Shown piece by piece: positions 39,038-47,443 of a DNA stretch of 64,000 nucleotides. The position numbers were made by a program, and so were the translations under genes. The notes under the pieces are model-generated. The model did no database searches, was not told the DNA's origin, and was given only the letters and a program-made list of their open reading frames with translations. How positions within the stretch are numbered: position 1 is the first letter of the stretch; each line of letters starts with the position of its first letter. This stretch comes from Stenotrophomonas bentonitica (GTDB lineage: Bacteria > Pseudomonadota > Gammaproteobacteria > Xanthomonadales > Xanthomonadaceae): positions 434,001 to 498,000 of the forward strand of contig NZ_PKQP01000001.1 of the NCBI RefSeq assembly GCF_002887735.1, written 5' to 3'.

Positions 39038-39460
39038 ATGAGTCTTCCCATCGACACCCTCACCGAACGCCTTGACCGGCTGTTGCCACAGACCCAATGC
39101 GGGCAATGCGGCTACGACGGCTGCCGCCCGTATGCCGAGGCGATGGCACGCGGCGAGGCGGGCGTCGATCATTGCCCGCCAGGCGGCGATGCCGGCGCAC
39201 GCGCGTTGGCGGATGTGCTGGGGGTGATCGCGCTGCCGTTCGACCGCTCGCGCGGCGAACACAAGGCACCGCAGGTCGCGGTGGTGATCGAAGCGGACTG
39301 CATCGGCTGCACCAAGTGCATCCAGGCGTGTCCGGTCGATGCGATCGTCGGCGGTGCCAAGTACATGCACACCGTCATCGCCGATCTGTGCACCGGCTGC
39401 GAACTGTGCATCCCGCCGTGCCCAGTGGACTGCATCGCACTGGTCAGCGTAACGCGGTAG
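39038..39460 (+). CDS. rnfB: RnfB-like iron-sulfur protein (RsxB)
   Basis: A 140-residue ferredoxin-type protein. The N-terminus has a four-cysteine Fe-S motif (C21, C24, C29, C46: [11 protein letters not shown]... HCPPGG) as in RnfB, followed by two [4Fe-4S] ferredoxin motifs [13 protein letters not shown] (88-98) and [13 protein letters not shown] (118-128). It lacks the membrane helix that opens full RnfB proteins, and no rnfA, C, D, E or G is in the window. So it may be a soluble electron carrier rather than a part of a complete Rnf complex. Start ATG 39038; longer upstream frame rejected. Confidence 0.88.
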   Translation: MSLPIDTLTERLDRLLPQTQCGQCGYDGCRPYAEAMARGEAGVDHCPPGGDAGARALADVLGVIALPFDRSRGEHKAPQVAVVIEADCIGCTKCIQACPVDAIVGGAKYMHTVIADLCTGCELCIPPCPVDCIALVSVTR

Positions 39461-39549
39461 GGCCGGCCGCGGCCCTGCTCGCGACAGCGGCGACAGCGGG
39501 GCGCATGGCAATGCGTCGATCTCCATGGCGCCCCTGCTTCACGGCGCGG

Positions 39550-39897
39550 TTACGGCAAGGCCGCCGTCACCACGATCTCCACTTTCCAGCTCGGGTCGGC
39601 CAGCTTGGCTTCCACGGTCGCACGCGCCGGGGTCATGCCTGCCACCACCCACTCATCCCACGCGGCATTCATGCCGGCGAAATCGCCGATGTCGGCCAGG
39701 AAGATCTCCGCGCGCAGGATGTGCTGCTTGTCACTGGCCACCAGTGCCAGCAGCTTGTCGATCTCTTCCAGCACCTGACGGGTCTGCCCGGTGATGTCCT
39801 GGCTGGTGTCTTCGGGGATCTGCCCGGACAGATACGCGACCTTGTTGTGCACCGTCATTTCGGACATGCGCGGACCTACGTCGAAACGTTCCAACAT
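39550..39897 (-). CDS. Rid-family protein, YoaB-like
   Basis: A 115-residue protein of the RidA/YjgF superfamily. It resembles E. coli YoaB: IFLADIGDFAGMNAAWDEWVVAG and TPARATVEAKLADPSWKVEI. The conserved arginine of the Rid active site (PARATVEA) is present, but the glutamate in the final strand of true RidA (VEIEA) is replaced by V, so imine deaminase activity should not be assumed. Start ATG 39897 has GAGGAG eight bases upstream. It converges with rnfB and diverges from mprF. Confidence 0.85.
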   Translation of the reverse strand: MLERFDVGPRMSEMTVHNKVAYLSGQIPEDTSQDITGQTRQVLEEIDKLLALVASDKQHILRAEIFLADIGDFAGMNAAWDEWVVAGMTPARATVEAKLADPSWKVEIVVTAALP

Positions 39898-40092
39898 GGC
39901 GTTTGCTCCTCTGGATGAAACCGCATTGTCACCGATGCAGCGTGCGCCTGCCGGGGCCGGTGCGCAAAGCAGCCACAGCACGCACAGCGCCGCCGCTTGG
40001 CAAGCGTCGGCATCAGGCGCACGATTTGCCGGACCCGGCAGGCACGCCCGCCGTTGACTCTTTCATCGCCCATCCCGGAGCACGCTGTACCG

Positions 40093-42657
40093 ATGACCGA
40101 CACCGCCCCTGCTCCCACGCCGGCCCGCGCCCCCTGGCGTCGCGCCGCAACCGTCGTCATCCCGCTGGTGATCCTGGCCCTGGCCCTGCGCGGGCTGGCC
40201 AACGAATTCGACGAACACGGTTACCGCGCGATCCGCGAGGCGTTCCGTCATCTCGGCGCCGGCCAGATCGCATTGACCGTGCTGCTCGGCCTGGCCAGCT
40301 ACGCCTGCCTGATCGGCTTCGATGCGATCGGCCTGCGCCGCAGCGGCAAACGCCTTCATCCAGCGCGGGTCGGCATCACCGCCTTCCTCGCCCATACGCT
40401 GGGGCAGACGCTGGGCTTTGCCGCGCTCACCGGCGGTGCGGTGCGCCTGCGTGGCTATGGTCGCGCGGGGCTGACGCTCGGCGAGATCGGCCAGGTGGTG
40501 TTGATGAGCACGCTGGGCTTCATGTTCGGCGCCTGGCTGCTGCTGGCGCTGGCCTTCGTGCTTGAGCCCGGCGCGGCCGCGCTGGCGTTGCCGATCCCGG
40601 TGCAGGCGGTGCGTGTGATCGGCGTCCTTGGCCTGCTGGCCTATGCCGGCACGGTGCTGCTGGTGGGGCGCGAGGGCCGCAGTTTCCGGATCCGCGGGCA
40701 TGCGTTGTGGCTGCCGGATCGCCGCACGATGCTCGGCGTCACGGCACTGAGCGTGGTCGAACTGGTGCTGGCCAGCGCGGCCTTCTATGTGCTGCTGCCG
40801 ATGGATACGCCGACCGGGCTGCCCGGTTTCGTCGGTCTGTACCTGGTCGCGGTGCTGGCCGGCCTGATCTCCAGCGTGCCGGCCGGCCTGGGCGTATTCG
40901 AGTGGAGCCTGTTGAAGCTGTTGCCACAGGTAGCCCCCGCTGCGGTGCTGGCGGCGGCATTGATCTACCGCGTGACCTATTACGTGCTGCCGCTGCTGCT
41001 GGCCACGGTGCTGGCGGTGGCGCCCGCGCTGCGTCGCCCGCTGCGCGCCGGTGCCGGTGCGACCCGGGTCGGCTGGACCGCCCTGCGCCCGTGGCTGCCG
41101 CAGATCATCGCGCTGGCGGTGTTCAGCGTCGGCGCCGCGCTGGTGATCGACGGCACCCTGCCGACCCCTCGTCGGCACCTGATCACCGCGTCGCTGCCCA
41201 TCCTGGAAACCTCGCATCTGCTGGGCAGTCTGGCCGGTGTCGCGCTGCTGCTGATCGGTCAGGGCCTGCAGCGGCGCAGCCATGCCGCGTGGATGCTGGC
41301 ACTCGGCATCTGCGTGCTGTCCCCGCTGCCGATCTGGCTGCGCGGCGGGCAGGTATTGATCGCGCTGTCGGCGCTGCTCGTGGCTGCCGCGCTGTGGGCC
41401 TCGCGCCGCGAGTTCTACCGCCAGGGCGCGCTGCTGGATGAGGCCTGGTCGTGGCCGTGGATCCGCAACCTCGGGCTGGTGCTGGTGGCGGTGATCTGGC
41501 TGCTGTTCTTCGTCTACAGCCACGTCGAATACCAGAACGAGCTGTGGTGGCAGTTCGCGCTGCAGGGCAACGCGCCGCGTGCATTGCGGGCGCTGTTGCT
41601 GGTGGCGATCGCGCTGACCATCTTCGGCCTGGCCCGGTTGCTGCACAGCACGCGCAGCCCGCTGCCGGCCGCCGATGCCGCCACGCTGGGCGCACTCGCC
41701 CCGATCCTCGCCGCCGCCGAGGACACCCAGGCCTGCCTGGTACTCACCGCGGACAAGGCCGTGCTGCGCGACGAGGCGCAGCGCGGCTTCGTGATGATGC
41801 AGCGCTACGGCGGCTCGCTGATCGCGATGGGCGATCCGGTCGGCCCGCCGGAGGTGGTGCGTGCGCTGATCTGGCGCTTCCGCGAGGAAGCCGACCGGCT
41901 CGGCCTGCGCCCGGTGTTCTACCAGGTGGGCGAAGCGCATTGGCAGACCTACCTCGATCTCGGCCTGACCCTGGTCAAACTCGGCGAAGAGGCGATGGTC
42001 CCGCTGCAGGACTTCACCCTGGAAGGCCGCGATCGCGCCGATCTGCGCCAGGCCTGGAACCGCGGAAAGCGCGGCGGGTTGAGCTTCCGCGTCGCGCCCC
42101 CCGAGGAAGTACCGGCCCTGCTGCCGGCCCTGTCGGTGGTCTCCCAGCAATGGCTGGACGACAAGGCCGGTGATGAAAAGGGCTTCTCCCTGGGCAGCTT
42201 CGACCCGGCCTACCTGTCCCGCTTCCCGGTGGCGCTGGTCGAGGCCGAGGGCCGCATCGTGGCCTTCGCCAATCTATGGCAGGCGCCGGCCGGCAATGAA
42301 CTGTCGGTCGACCTGATGCGGCACGTCGACGATGCGCCCAAAGGCACCATGGATTTCCTGTTCATCGAACTGTTCCTGTGGGGCCGCGCGCAGGGCTTCC
42401 ACCGCTTCTCGCTGGGCATGGCGCCGCTGTCCGGGCTCGCCCAGCATCGCCTGGCCGGGCGCTGGAACCGTTTCGCCAACGTGGTCGCGCGGCACGGTGA
42501 ACGCTTCTACGGCTTCAGCGGCCTGCGCCGCTTCAAATCGAAGTTCGCCCCGGTCTGGCGCGCCCGCTACCTGGCCGCGCCCGGCGGCGTGCACCTGCCC
42601 GCCGCCCTGCTCGATGCGACCCGGCTGATCTCTCTGGATCCACGTCGGCACGATTGA
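40093..42657 (+). CDS. mprF: Bifunctional lysylphosphatidylglycerol synthetase/flippase MprF
   Basis: MprF transfers an aminoacyl group (usually lysine, sometimes alanine) from tRNA to phosphatidylglycerol and flips the product, making the surface less negative and resistant to cationic peptides. The 854-aa protein has an N-terminal flippase domain with many membrane helices (about 15-545, e.g. LVILALALRGL, VFSVGAALVIDG) and a C-terminal cytosolic DUF2156/GNAT-like synthase (about 560-840; QRGFVMMQRYGGSLIAMGDPVG, LRRFKSKFAPVW). Amino-acid specificity cannot be read safely. Start ATG 40093. It converges with virJ, 23 nt away, whose homologues hydrolyse the same lipid. Confidence 0.93.
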   Translation: MTDTAPAPTPARAPWRRAATVVIPLVILALALRGLANEFDEHGYRAIREAFRHLGAGQIALTVLLGLASYACLIGFDAIGLRRSGKRLHPARVGITAFLAHTLGQTLGFAALTGGAVRLRGYGRAGLTLGEIGQVVLMSTLGFMFGAWLLLALAFVLEPGAAALALPIPVQAVRVIGVLGLLAYAGTVLLVGREGRSFRIRGHALWLPDRRTMLGVTALSVVELVLASAAFYVLLPMDTPTGLPGFVGLYLVAVLAGLISSVPAGLGVFEWSLLKLLPQVAPAAVLAAALIYRVTYYVLPLLLATVLAVAPALRRPLRAGAGATRVGWTALRPWLPQIIALAVFSVGAALVIDGTLPTPRRHLITASLPILETSHLLGSLAGVALLLIGQGLQRRSHAAWMLALGICVLSPLPIWLRGGQVLIALSALLVAAALWASRREFYRQGALLDEAWSWPWIRNLGLVLVAVIWLLFFVYSHVEYQNELWWQFALQGNAPRALRALLLVAIALTIFGLARLLHSTRSPLPAADAATLGALAPILAAAEDTQACLVLTADKAVLRDEAQRGFVMMQRYGGSLIAMGDPVGPPEVVRALIWRFREEADRLGLRPVFYQVGEAHWQTYLDLGLTLVKLGEEAMVPLQDFTLEGRDRADLRQAWNRGKRGGLSFRVAPPEEVPALLPALSVVSQQWLDDKAGDEKGFSLGSFDPAYLSRFPVALVEAEGRIVAFANLWQAPAGNELSVDLMRHVDDAPKGTMDFLFIELFLWGRAQGFHRFSLGMAPLSGLAQHRLAGRWNRFANVVARHGERFYGFSGLRRFKSKFAPVWRARYLAAPGGVHLPAALLDATRLISLDPRRHD

Positions 42658-42680
42658 GGCCGCACCGGGACTGCCGGCGC

Positions 42681-44027
42681 TCAGCGCGCCGGCAGGTGCT
42701 GCACGATGGTATCGGCGAGGCGATCGTAGTCACCTTTGAAATGATGATCGCCGGGCAGCTTGATGATCTGCGCGTTGCCCGCTGCAGGCAGCGACGGACA
42801 CAGTGCATCGCGATCCTCTTCGCCATACACGCACAGTGTTTTGCCGGCGGGCAGCCGGGCCACTTCCGGCGCGATCGGCAGGCCGTCGCCACCGCCGCCG
42901 AGCCAGTTGCTGACATGGAACTCATAATCGGCGTTCTTGCCGACCGACAGCAGCGCGATCATCGAGACCGCCTCCCGCGTTGCCGGTGACAGCTGGTTGA
43001 TCGCCGCAGGCAACACGTCGGCGCCCTGCGAGAAACCGACCAACACCACGTTGCGGCGCTGCCACTGCCGGCTGTAGTGAGTGGCGATGCGCTCCAGGTC
43101 GCGGGCGAACCCTTCCGGCGTGCGCGCGGTCCAGAAGTAACGCAGTGAATCCACGCCGACCACCGGCACGCCGGCCTCGCTCAGCGACGCGGCCACTTCC
43201 TTGTCCAGCCCCGCCCAGCCACCATCGCCCGAGACAAAAATGGCGAAGGTGTCACCGGCTTTGGTGGTCGGCACATCGACCACCGGCAGGCCGTTGAGGT
43301 CATCCGGTGGCGGCGCCAGGCTGACGCCCTTCTGGGCGCCGATCACCTTGGCCGCCGCCAACAGCCCGGGCAATGCGTCGCCCTGCGCGGTGCGCTCGAA
43401 CTGGCGCCCCATGCCGACCTTGCGCACGAACGCGGCTGACTCTCCCGCCGGGCAATGCACATCGCCGGCCGCGTTCAACCACGGGAAATTCAGCTCGGTC
43501 GGCTGCAGGCGGCCATGGCTGCTGCCGGCCCCGCAGACCTTGCGCTCGCGCACGCCGGACGGGCAGAACCCCGTGGTGATCAGCCCGGCGAACACCTGGG
43601 TGTCGGCCTGGGCGGCCACCGCGTAGGCCAGCGCCGCCCCCTCACCATCGCCGCCGATCAGCGGCAGGTGGTAGCCGGGCACGTGCAGATAAGCCTGGAA
43701 CCAGCGCGAGAAATTCTCGACGTCGCCCGCACCGAACGCGCAGTCACCGCTCTTCTCGCGGGCCAGCACCTGGCGCAGGTGCGCGACATCGACCTGCGCG
43801 ACCAGCGCGCCCTCGGAACGCAGTGCGTCGATCCGCTGCTGGCTGTCGGCGCGGCCGGCCGCGCCGTCGAACCACACCACCACCCGTTGCGGGTGGCCGT
43901 CGGGCAGATGGACCGGCACGTTCTCGAAACGACCATGGCTGAGCTGCTGCGGTGGCGCGGCCAGCGCCGCCCCCGTCATCCCTGCCATCACCAGTCCCAG
44001 CATCACCCCCAAACCGGCTCGCCGCAT
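42681..44027 (-). CDS. virJ: VirJ/AcvB-like serine hydrolase
   Basis: A 448-residue exported alpha/beta-hydrolase of the VirJ/AcvB family. Signal peptide MLGLVMAGMTGAALAA; the C-terminal half carries VSGDGGWAGLDKEVAASL and GFSQGAD with the nucleophile serine at about 333, and a late DHHF for the histidine. The N-terminal half (about 30-230) is the AcvB-specific extension. AcvB in Agrobacterium hydrolyses lysyl-phosphatidylglycerol, and such genes often accompany mprF-type synthases, as here. Start ATG 44027 is chosen for the signal peptide; ATG 44042 is an alternative. Convergent with mprF. Confidence 0.85.
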   Translation of the reverse strand: MRRAGLGVMLGLVMAGMTGAALAAPPQQLSHGRFENVPVHLPDGHPQRVVVWFDGAAGRADSQQRIDALRSEGALVAQVDVAHLRQVLAREKSGDCAFGAGDVENFSRWFQAYLHVPGYHLPLIGGDGEGAALAYAVAAQADTQVFAGLITTGFCPSGVRERKVCGAGSSHGRLQPTELNFPWLNAAGDVHCPAGESAAFVRKVGMGRQFERTAQGDALPGLLAAAKVIGAQKGVSLAPPPDDLNGLPVVDVPTTKAGDTFAIFVSGDGGWAGLDKEVAASLSEAGVPVVGVDSLRYFWTARTPEGFARDLERIATHYSRQWQRRNVVLVGFSQGADVLPAAINQLSPATREAVSMIALLSVGKNADYEFHVSNWLGGGGDGLPIAPEVARLPAGKTLCVYGEEDRDALCPSLPAAGNAQIIKLPGDHHFKGDYDRLADTIVQHLPAR

Positions 44028-44105
44028 CGTCGCGCATCCCATGGATAGAGTGCCAACGATACGCCCCTGCCCGGCCAAGGGCATGTACAGACCGTGGCCG
44101 GACGC

Positions 44106-44753
44106 TCAGCGCGGCTCACGGCGCGCCTGGCGCCACAGCTGCCAGGCCACCGACACCAGCCACACCACCACCACTGCAATCACCAGCTTCTGCCCAGCGC
44201 CGCGCGGTGGGCCGCGCCACAGCACGTGCAGCCACAGCAGCACGAAGCACAGCCAGGCCCACCACCAGGCCGGCCCGGCCCACGTGCGCCAGCGCGGATC
44301 GGCGCGCAGGTACCAGCTCTGCAGCAGCATCGCCACGCTCACGCACAGGAACGCGGTATTGGCCGACAGCCCGTGCACCAGCGGCGCCAGCAGCGGCGCG
44401 CGCTCGGGCAGCCAGCTGTCGCCGATCGCCACCCCCATCAGGCCCAGCGCGGCGACCCAGAACAGCAGCGGCGCCGCCGCACTGCGGCGCGGCGAACGAC
44501 TGTTGGCATGCAGCGAGACCGCCAGCAGCATGATCGCCAGCGCCAGCACGCAATAGGCGGTGCGCAGGGCCAGCCCCCAGGGGCCATGCAGGTACAGGCT
44601 CAGGGTGGCCTGCACCCAGTCCAGATCATCGCGTGCCCATTGCGTCCACAGCGCGGTGGCGACGAACAGCGCCAGCGCCACCAGGGTCGCCATGGCGACG
44701 CGTCCATGATGCTGGGCGGGCCAGCGGGAGGGGCGTGGCAGCGGCAGCGACAT
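44106..44753 (-). CDS. DUF998 membrane protein (second copy)
   Basis: A 215-residue protein with six hydrophobic helices (TLVALALFVATALWTQW, ALRTAYCVLALAIMLLAVSL, PLLFWVAALGLMGVAIGDSWL, ...) of the DUF998 type, resembling the product of 23532-24152 in organisation though not closely in sequence. Function unknown. The ATG at 44753 avoids an N-terminal tail that would overlap the intergenic gap. It lies upstream of virJ on the same strand, 78 nt away, so they may be cotranscribed. Confidence 0.65.
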   Translation of the reverse strand: MSLPLPRPSRWPAQHHGRVAMATLVALALFVATALWTQWARDDLDWVQATLSLYLHGPWGLALRTAYCVLALAIMLLAVSLHANSRSPRRSAAAPLLFWVAALGLMGVAIGDSWLPERAPLLAPLVHGLSANTAFLCVSVAMLLQSWYLRADPRWRTWAGPAWWWAWLCFVLLWLHVLWRGPPRGAGQKLVIAVVVVWLVSVAWQLWRQARREPR

Positions 44754-44767
44754 CGCGGCTCCTGGGG

Positions 44768-44947
44768 TCAGTCGGTGGCCTCGGGGTGGCGCTGTTTCCA
44801 TGCAGCCAGGGCAGCGCGGTAGCGCTGCAGCTCATCGCTGTACAGATCCAGCACGCACAGCGGACAGCCGCTGCCGCAGCACTCGTTGGGGCCGGGTTCT
44901 TCCGGCGGTTGCGGACGCGGATCGGAGGCTGGAACGGACACAGGCAT
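44768..44947 (-). CDS. Oxidoreductase-like domain mini-protein
   Basis: A 59-residue protein consisting of the oxidoreductase-like N-terminal domain (family of eukaryotic OXLD1). The motif PPEEPGPNECCGSGCPLCVLDLY (split here: NECCGSGC then PLCVLD) has four closely spaced cysteines that likely hold a metal or disulfide. Ends 14 nt before the DUF998 start on the same strand; the two may be one operon. Common in xanthomonads, function unknown. Confidence 0.78.
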   Translation of the reverse strand: MPVSVPASDPRPQPPEEPGPNECCGSGCPLCVLDLYSDELQRYRAALAAWKQRHPEATD

Positions 44948-45007
44948 GGCCACACAGGGAGGAAAAACAGCGCGCACAGTGTAACGGGCATGCTTCGCGC
45001 CGGGGCT

Positions 45008-45613
45008 TCAGCGCCCGACCCGCCGGCGCAGGTTGTCGCGCGCGGCCGCATCCAGTCGCTGGTGGAAGAAGTCGCTCAGGAAGATCCGCGGCTGCCCCAG
45101 CACCTGCTTGAGAAAGCGCCGCCGGTTGAGCCGGAACACAAAGCCCGGCACGTGTCCGGCGTATTCCTCGGCGATACCGCGGTCGTAGGCGTCGAACACT
45201 GCCGCCGGCGCCCCGAGAATGGCCATGTCGCAATCCAGGAACAGCGCCGCTTCGGGGTCGACATCGCCGGGCGCGAGCTTGCTGTGGCGGGCGGTCAGTT
45301 CGATCAGCTCGACCACCCGGCCCGCATCGATCCCGGCCGCCGGCAACCAGCGCGCGATCGCCTCGCGCGCCAGCGCCGCCGAACGGGCTTCGTTGTCGCC
45401 CCGTCCCGCCTCGTAGATGGCGTCGTGGTACAGCGCGGCCAACTGCACCTCGCGCGGCCGGGTCCAGCCCGGGCCGGCCTCGGCGACGGTGCTGCAGTGC
45501 TGCAGGACGGCCTGCACGTGCGACCAGTTGTGGTACGCCCGCGGCGGCAGGGCGTAGGCGGTTTCCAGCTCGGCACGCTGCCCGGCAGGCAGGGGAATCG
45601 GTTCGAAGCGCAT
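45008..45613 (-). CDS. HD-superfamily metal-dependent hydrolase
   Basis: A 201-residue cytosolic protein of the HD phosphohydrolase superfamily. YHNWSHV (residues 27-33) supplies the first histidines, LYHDAIY (61-67) the His-Asp pair, and TARHSKL and DCDMAILG the later ligands. Members of this group (often misnamed as receptor subunits) are thought to be nucleotide-type phosphohydrolases; substrate unknown. The start is ATG 45613; upstream residues of the longer frame are not conserved. It is followed downstream by the oxidoreductase-like gene. Confidence 0.82.
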   Translation of the reverse strand: MRFEPIPLPAGQRAELETAYALPPRAYHNWSHVQAVLQHCSTVAEAGPGWTRPREVQLAALYHDAIYEAGRGDNEARSAALAREAIARWLPAAGIDAGRVVELIELTARHSKLAPGDVDPEAALFLDCDMAILGAPAAVFDAYDRGIAEEYAGHVPGFVFRLNRRRFLKQVLGQPRIFLSDFFHQRLDAAARDNLRRRVGR

Positions 45614-45842
45614 GCACCATGATTGGCCGTCGCCGCGACGCTGGCAAGCCGGGCGGTGGTTTTTTGACCACCTTCCCAGAACCGTTGCCGTGCAGGCGGT
45701 GCGCGCGGTTATCCACACGTTTGTCGACCGCTGGTCCACATCCTCTGTGGATGGCGCGGACAGCCGATGAACGGCATGCCGGGGCCCATCAACGCGCCTA
45801 GACTGGACCCGACGGACCCCAGCGCCCTGCGAGGTGACGGCG
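45614..45842. other. 229-nt divergent promoter region with DnaA-type boxes
   Basis: Gap between the HD hydrolase (minus) and the transglutaminase-TPR gene (plus). It carries a perfect DnaA box and two near-matches (45709-45754) and a clear ribosome site GAGGT at 45831 for the right-hand gene. No ORF is convincing here. Confidence 0.55.
45709..45754. promoter_or_regulatory. Cluster of DnaA-box-like sites
   Basis: TTATCCACA at 45709-45717 is a perfect DnaA box. TGGTCCACA at 45732-45740 and, on the other strand, CCATCCACA at 45754-45746 match at seven of nine positions; the last two form an inverted repeat TCCACA-TCCTC-TGTGGA. In a GC-rich genome a perfect box is uncommon. Whether DnaA binds here is unknown; no dnaA gene is nearby. 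Confidence 0.4.
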
Positions 45843-46982
45843 ATGACCGCGTGCAGATTCCTGCTGATGATGTGCATGGCCCTGGCCGCCGCACCGGCCT
45901 GGGCAGCCGCCCCCGCGCCCGTTGTGACCACCGCCGGGCCAAGCGCGGCCGCCCCACCCACGCCCGCGCAGATCCTGGAGGTGCCCGCGCCGCTGCTGGC
46001 GCTGCTGCACGAACGGGTCATCGATCCCGGCTACTCGCGCGAGCGCCGCCTGCAGCGGCTGGTGGAGATGATCTTCGACGCACAGGGGCTGCACCTGGCC
46101 TACGACCCGGAGGCGACCTACACGATCACCGAAACCTGGCAGACGCGGCGTGCCAACTGCCTGTCCTTTACGCTGCTGTTTGTCACCCTGGCCAACCTGG
46201 CCGGCATCGACGCGCATGTCCAGGAAGTGGCGCAGGTGGTGAGCTGGTACCAGGCTTCCGGGGTGATCTACAGCGTGGGCCACGTCAACGCGGGCATCGT
46301 GCTGGACGGGCGCAACGGCACCGTCGATCTGGACCACAACGTGCTCTACGACCACCTCGGCCCGCAGCGCATCAACCGGCAGCGCACGCTGGCCCATTTC
46401 TACAACAACCGCGGCGCGGACCACATGACCGCCGGCGATATCGATACGGCCCGCGCCTACTTCAGCGCAGCCCTCGGCATGGCACCGGACTTCGTGGCGG
46501 CCTGGAACAACCTCGGCGTCCTCGATGCACGCATCGGCCACCTGGACCAGGCCCGCAGGGACTATGAAACCGCGCTACGCCTGCAGCCGCGGCATGGCGC
46601 CAGCCTGAGCAACGCCAGCGCCCTGTACCGCCGCATGGGCGACACCCGCCAGGCGGGGCTGCTGGCGAGCCGGCTGGCGCGTGTGCAGCGCAGCGATCCG
46701 TTCGCCCAGTACATGTTCGGCGCCCAGGCCGAGCAGCGCCGGGACTATGCAGCAGCCGTGCGTTTCTACCGCCGGGCGGTCCATCTGTACGAGACGGCGC
46801 ATCCGTTCCACTTCGCGCTGGCCCGGAGCTATTTCCTGGCCGGCGATGCACGCCGGGCCTCGATCGAAATGCAGCGCGCGCGGGACCTGGCCGGGGAGAG
46901 CGGCGATGCGCTCAGGTTCCGCTACCAGGCCAAGCTGGACAGCCTGCAGCGTTGGCGCCAGCGCGGCACCAACGCCAACTGA
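45843..46982 (+). CDS. Transglutaminase-like and TPR-repeat protein
   Basis: A 379-residue exported protein. Signal peptide (MMCMALAAAPAWA) then a transglutaminase-like domain with an intact catalytic triad by position: cysteine 106 (TRRANCLSFT), histidine 147 (SVGHVNAGIV), aspartate 162 or 164 (TVDLDHN). From about residue 180 on there are tetratricopeptide repeats (AHFYNNRGADHMTAGDIDTARAYFSAALG, AWNNLGVLDARIGHLDQARRDYETAL, ...). The fusion suggests a periplasmic peptidase or crosslinking enzyme held to a protein scaffold; substrate unknown. Start ATG 45843 has GAGGT seven bases upstream. Confidence 0.8.
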   Translation: MTACRFLLMMCMALAAAPAWAAAPAPVVTTAGPSAAAPPTPAQILEVPAPLLALLHERVIDPGYSRERRLQRLVEMIFDAQGLHLAYDPEATYTITETWQTRRANCLSFTLLFVTLANLAGIDAHVQEVAQVVSWYQASGVIYSVGHVNAGIVLDGRNGTVDLDHNVLYDHLGPQRINRQRTLAHFYNNRGADHMTAGDIDTARAYFSAALGMAPDFVAAWNNLGVLDARIGHLDQARRDYETALRLQPRHGASLSNASALYRRMGDTRQAGLLASRLARVQRSDPFAQYMFGAQAEQRRDYAAAVRFYRRAVHLYETAHPFHFALARSYFLAGDARRASIEMQRARDLAGESGDALRFRYQAKLDSLQRWRQRGTNAN

Positions 46983-46988
46983 GCCGGC

Positions 46989-47324
46989 TCAGGCCTTCTT
47001 GAGGAAGCAGGTCTTCAGGACCAGGCCCTTGATCTTTTCCGAGTTGCCCTCGATGTGCTCGGCGTCGTCCTCGACCAGGCGGATGTTGCGGATCACCGTG
47101 CCCTGCTTGAGCGGGATCGAGGAGCCCTTGACCTTCAGGTCCTTGATCACGGTGACCGTGTCACCGGCGGCCAGCACGTTGCCGTTGCTGTCGCGCACTA
47201 CCAGGGCCTCGCCGCCGCCGTCACCGGCGGCCCACTCGTGGCCGCAGTCCGCGCAGATGAACAGCGCGCCATCGGCATAGGTGTTTTCCAGGGTGCACTG
47301 CGGGCAGGCGGGAATGGCGGACAT
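46989..47324 (-). CDS. yjdM: Zinc-ribbon protein YjdM (PhnA)
   Basis: A 111-residue PhnA/YjdM protein; despite the old name it is not required for phosphonate use. The zinc ribbon CPQC...CADC is at residues 7-27, followed by the conserved GDTVTVIKDLKVKGSSIPLKQGTVIRNIRL and KGLVLKTCFLKKA ending. The ATG at 47324 is used; the frame to 47687 runs into the Hsp70 gene on the other strand. Convergent with the transglutaminase gene. Confidence 0.92.
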   Translation of the reverse strand: MSAIPACPQCTLENTYADGALFICADCGHEWAAGDGGGEALVVRDSNGNVLAAGDTVTVIKDLKVKGSSIPLKQGTVIRNIRLVEDDAEHIEGNSEKIKGLVLKTCFLKKA

Positions 47325-47443
47325 CGACAGCTCTTCGGTAACGAAACGGCCACTAGTGTAACCGCCCGTTACCGCCTGCCCTTGCGTCGGCGGTCCCGTT
47401 GCCGCAAAGTGCGCGCCCCCTGACCACCGGCCCGGCCCACCGC

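Noticed and set aside
36175..39063. 962-codon open frame antisense to metG, HAD and rnfB
   Set aside because: Lies fully opposite three strongly supported genes, spans their boundaries and has a low-complexity Arg/Gly/Ala/His composition typical of antisense frames in GC-rich DNA.
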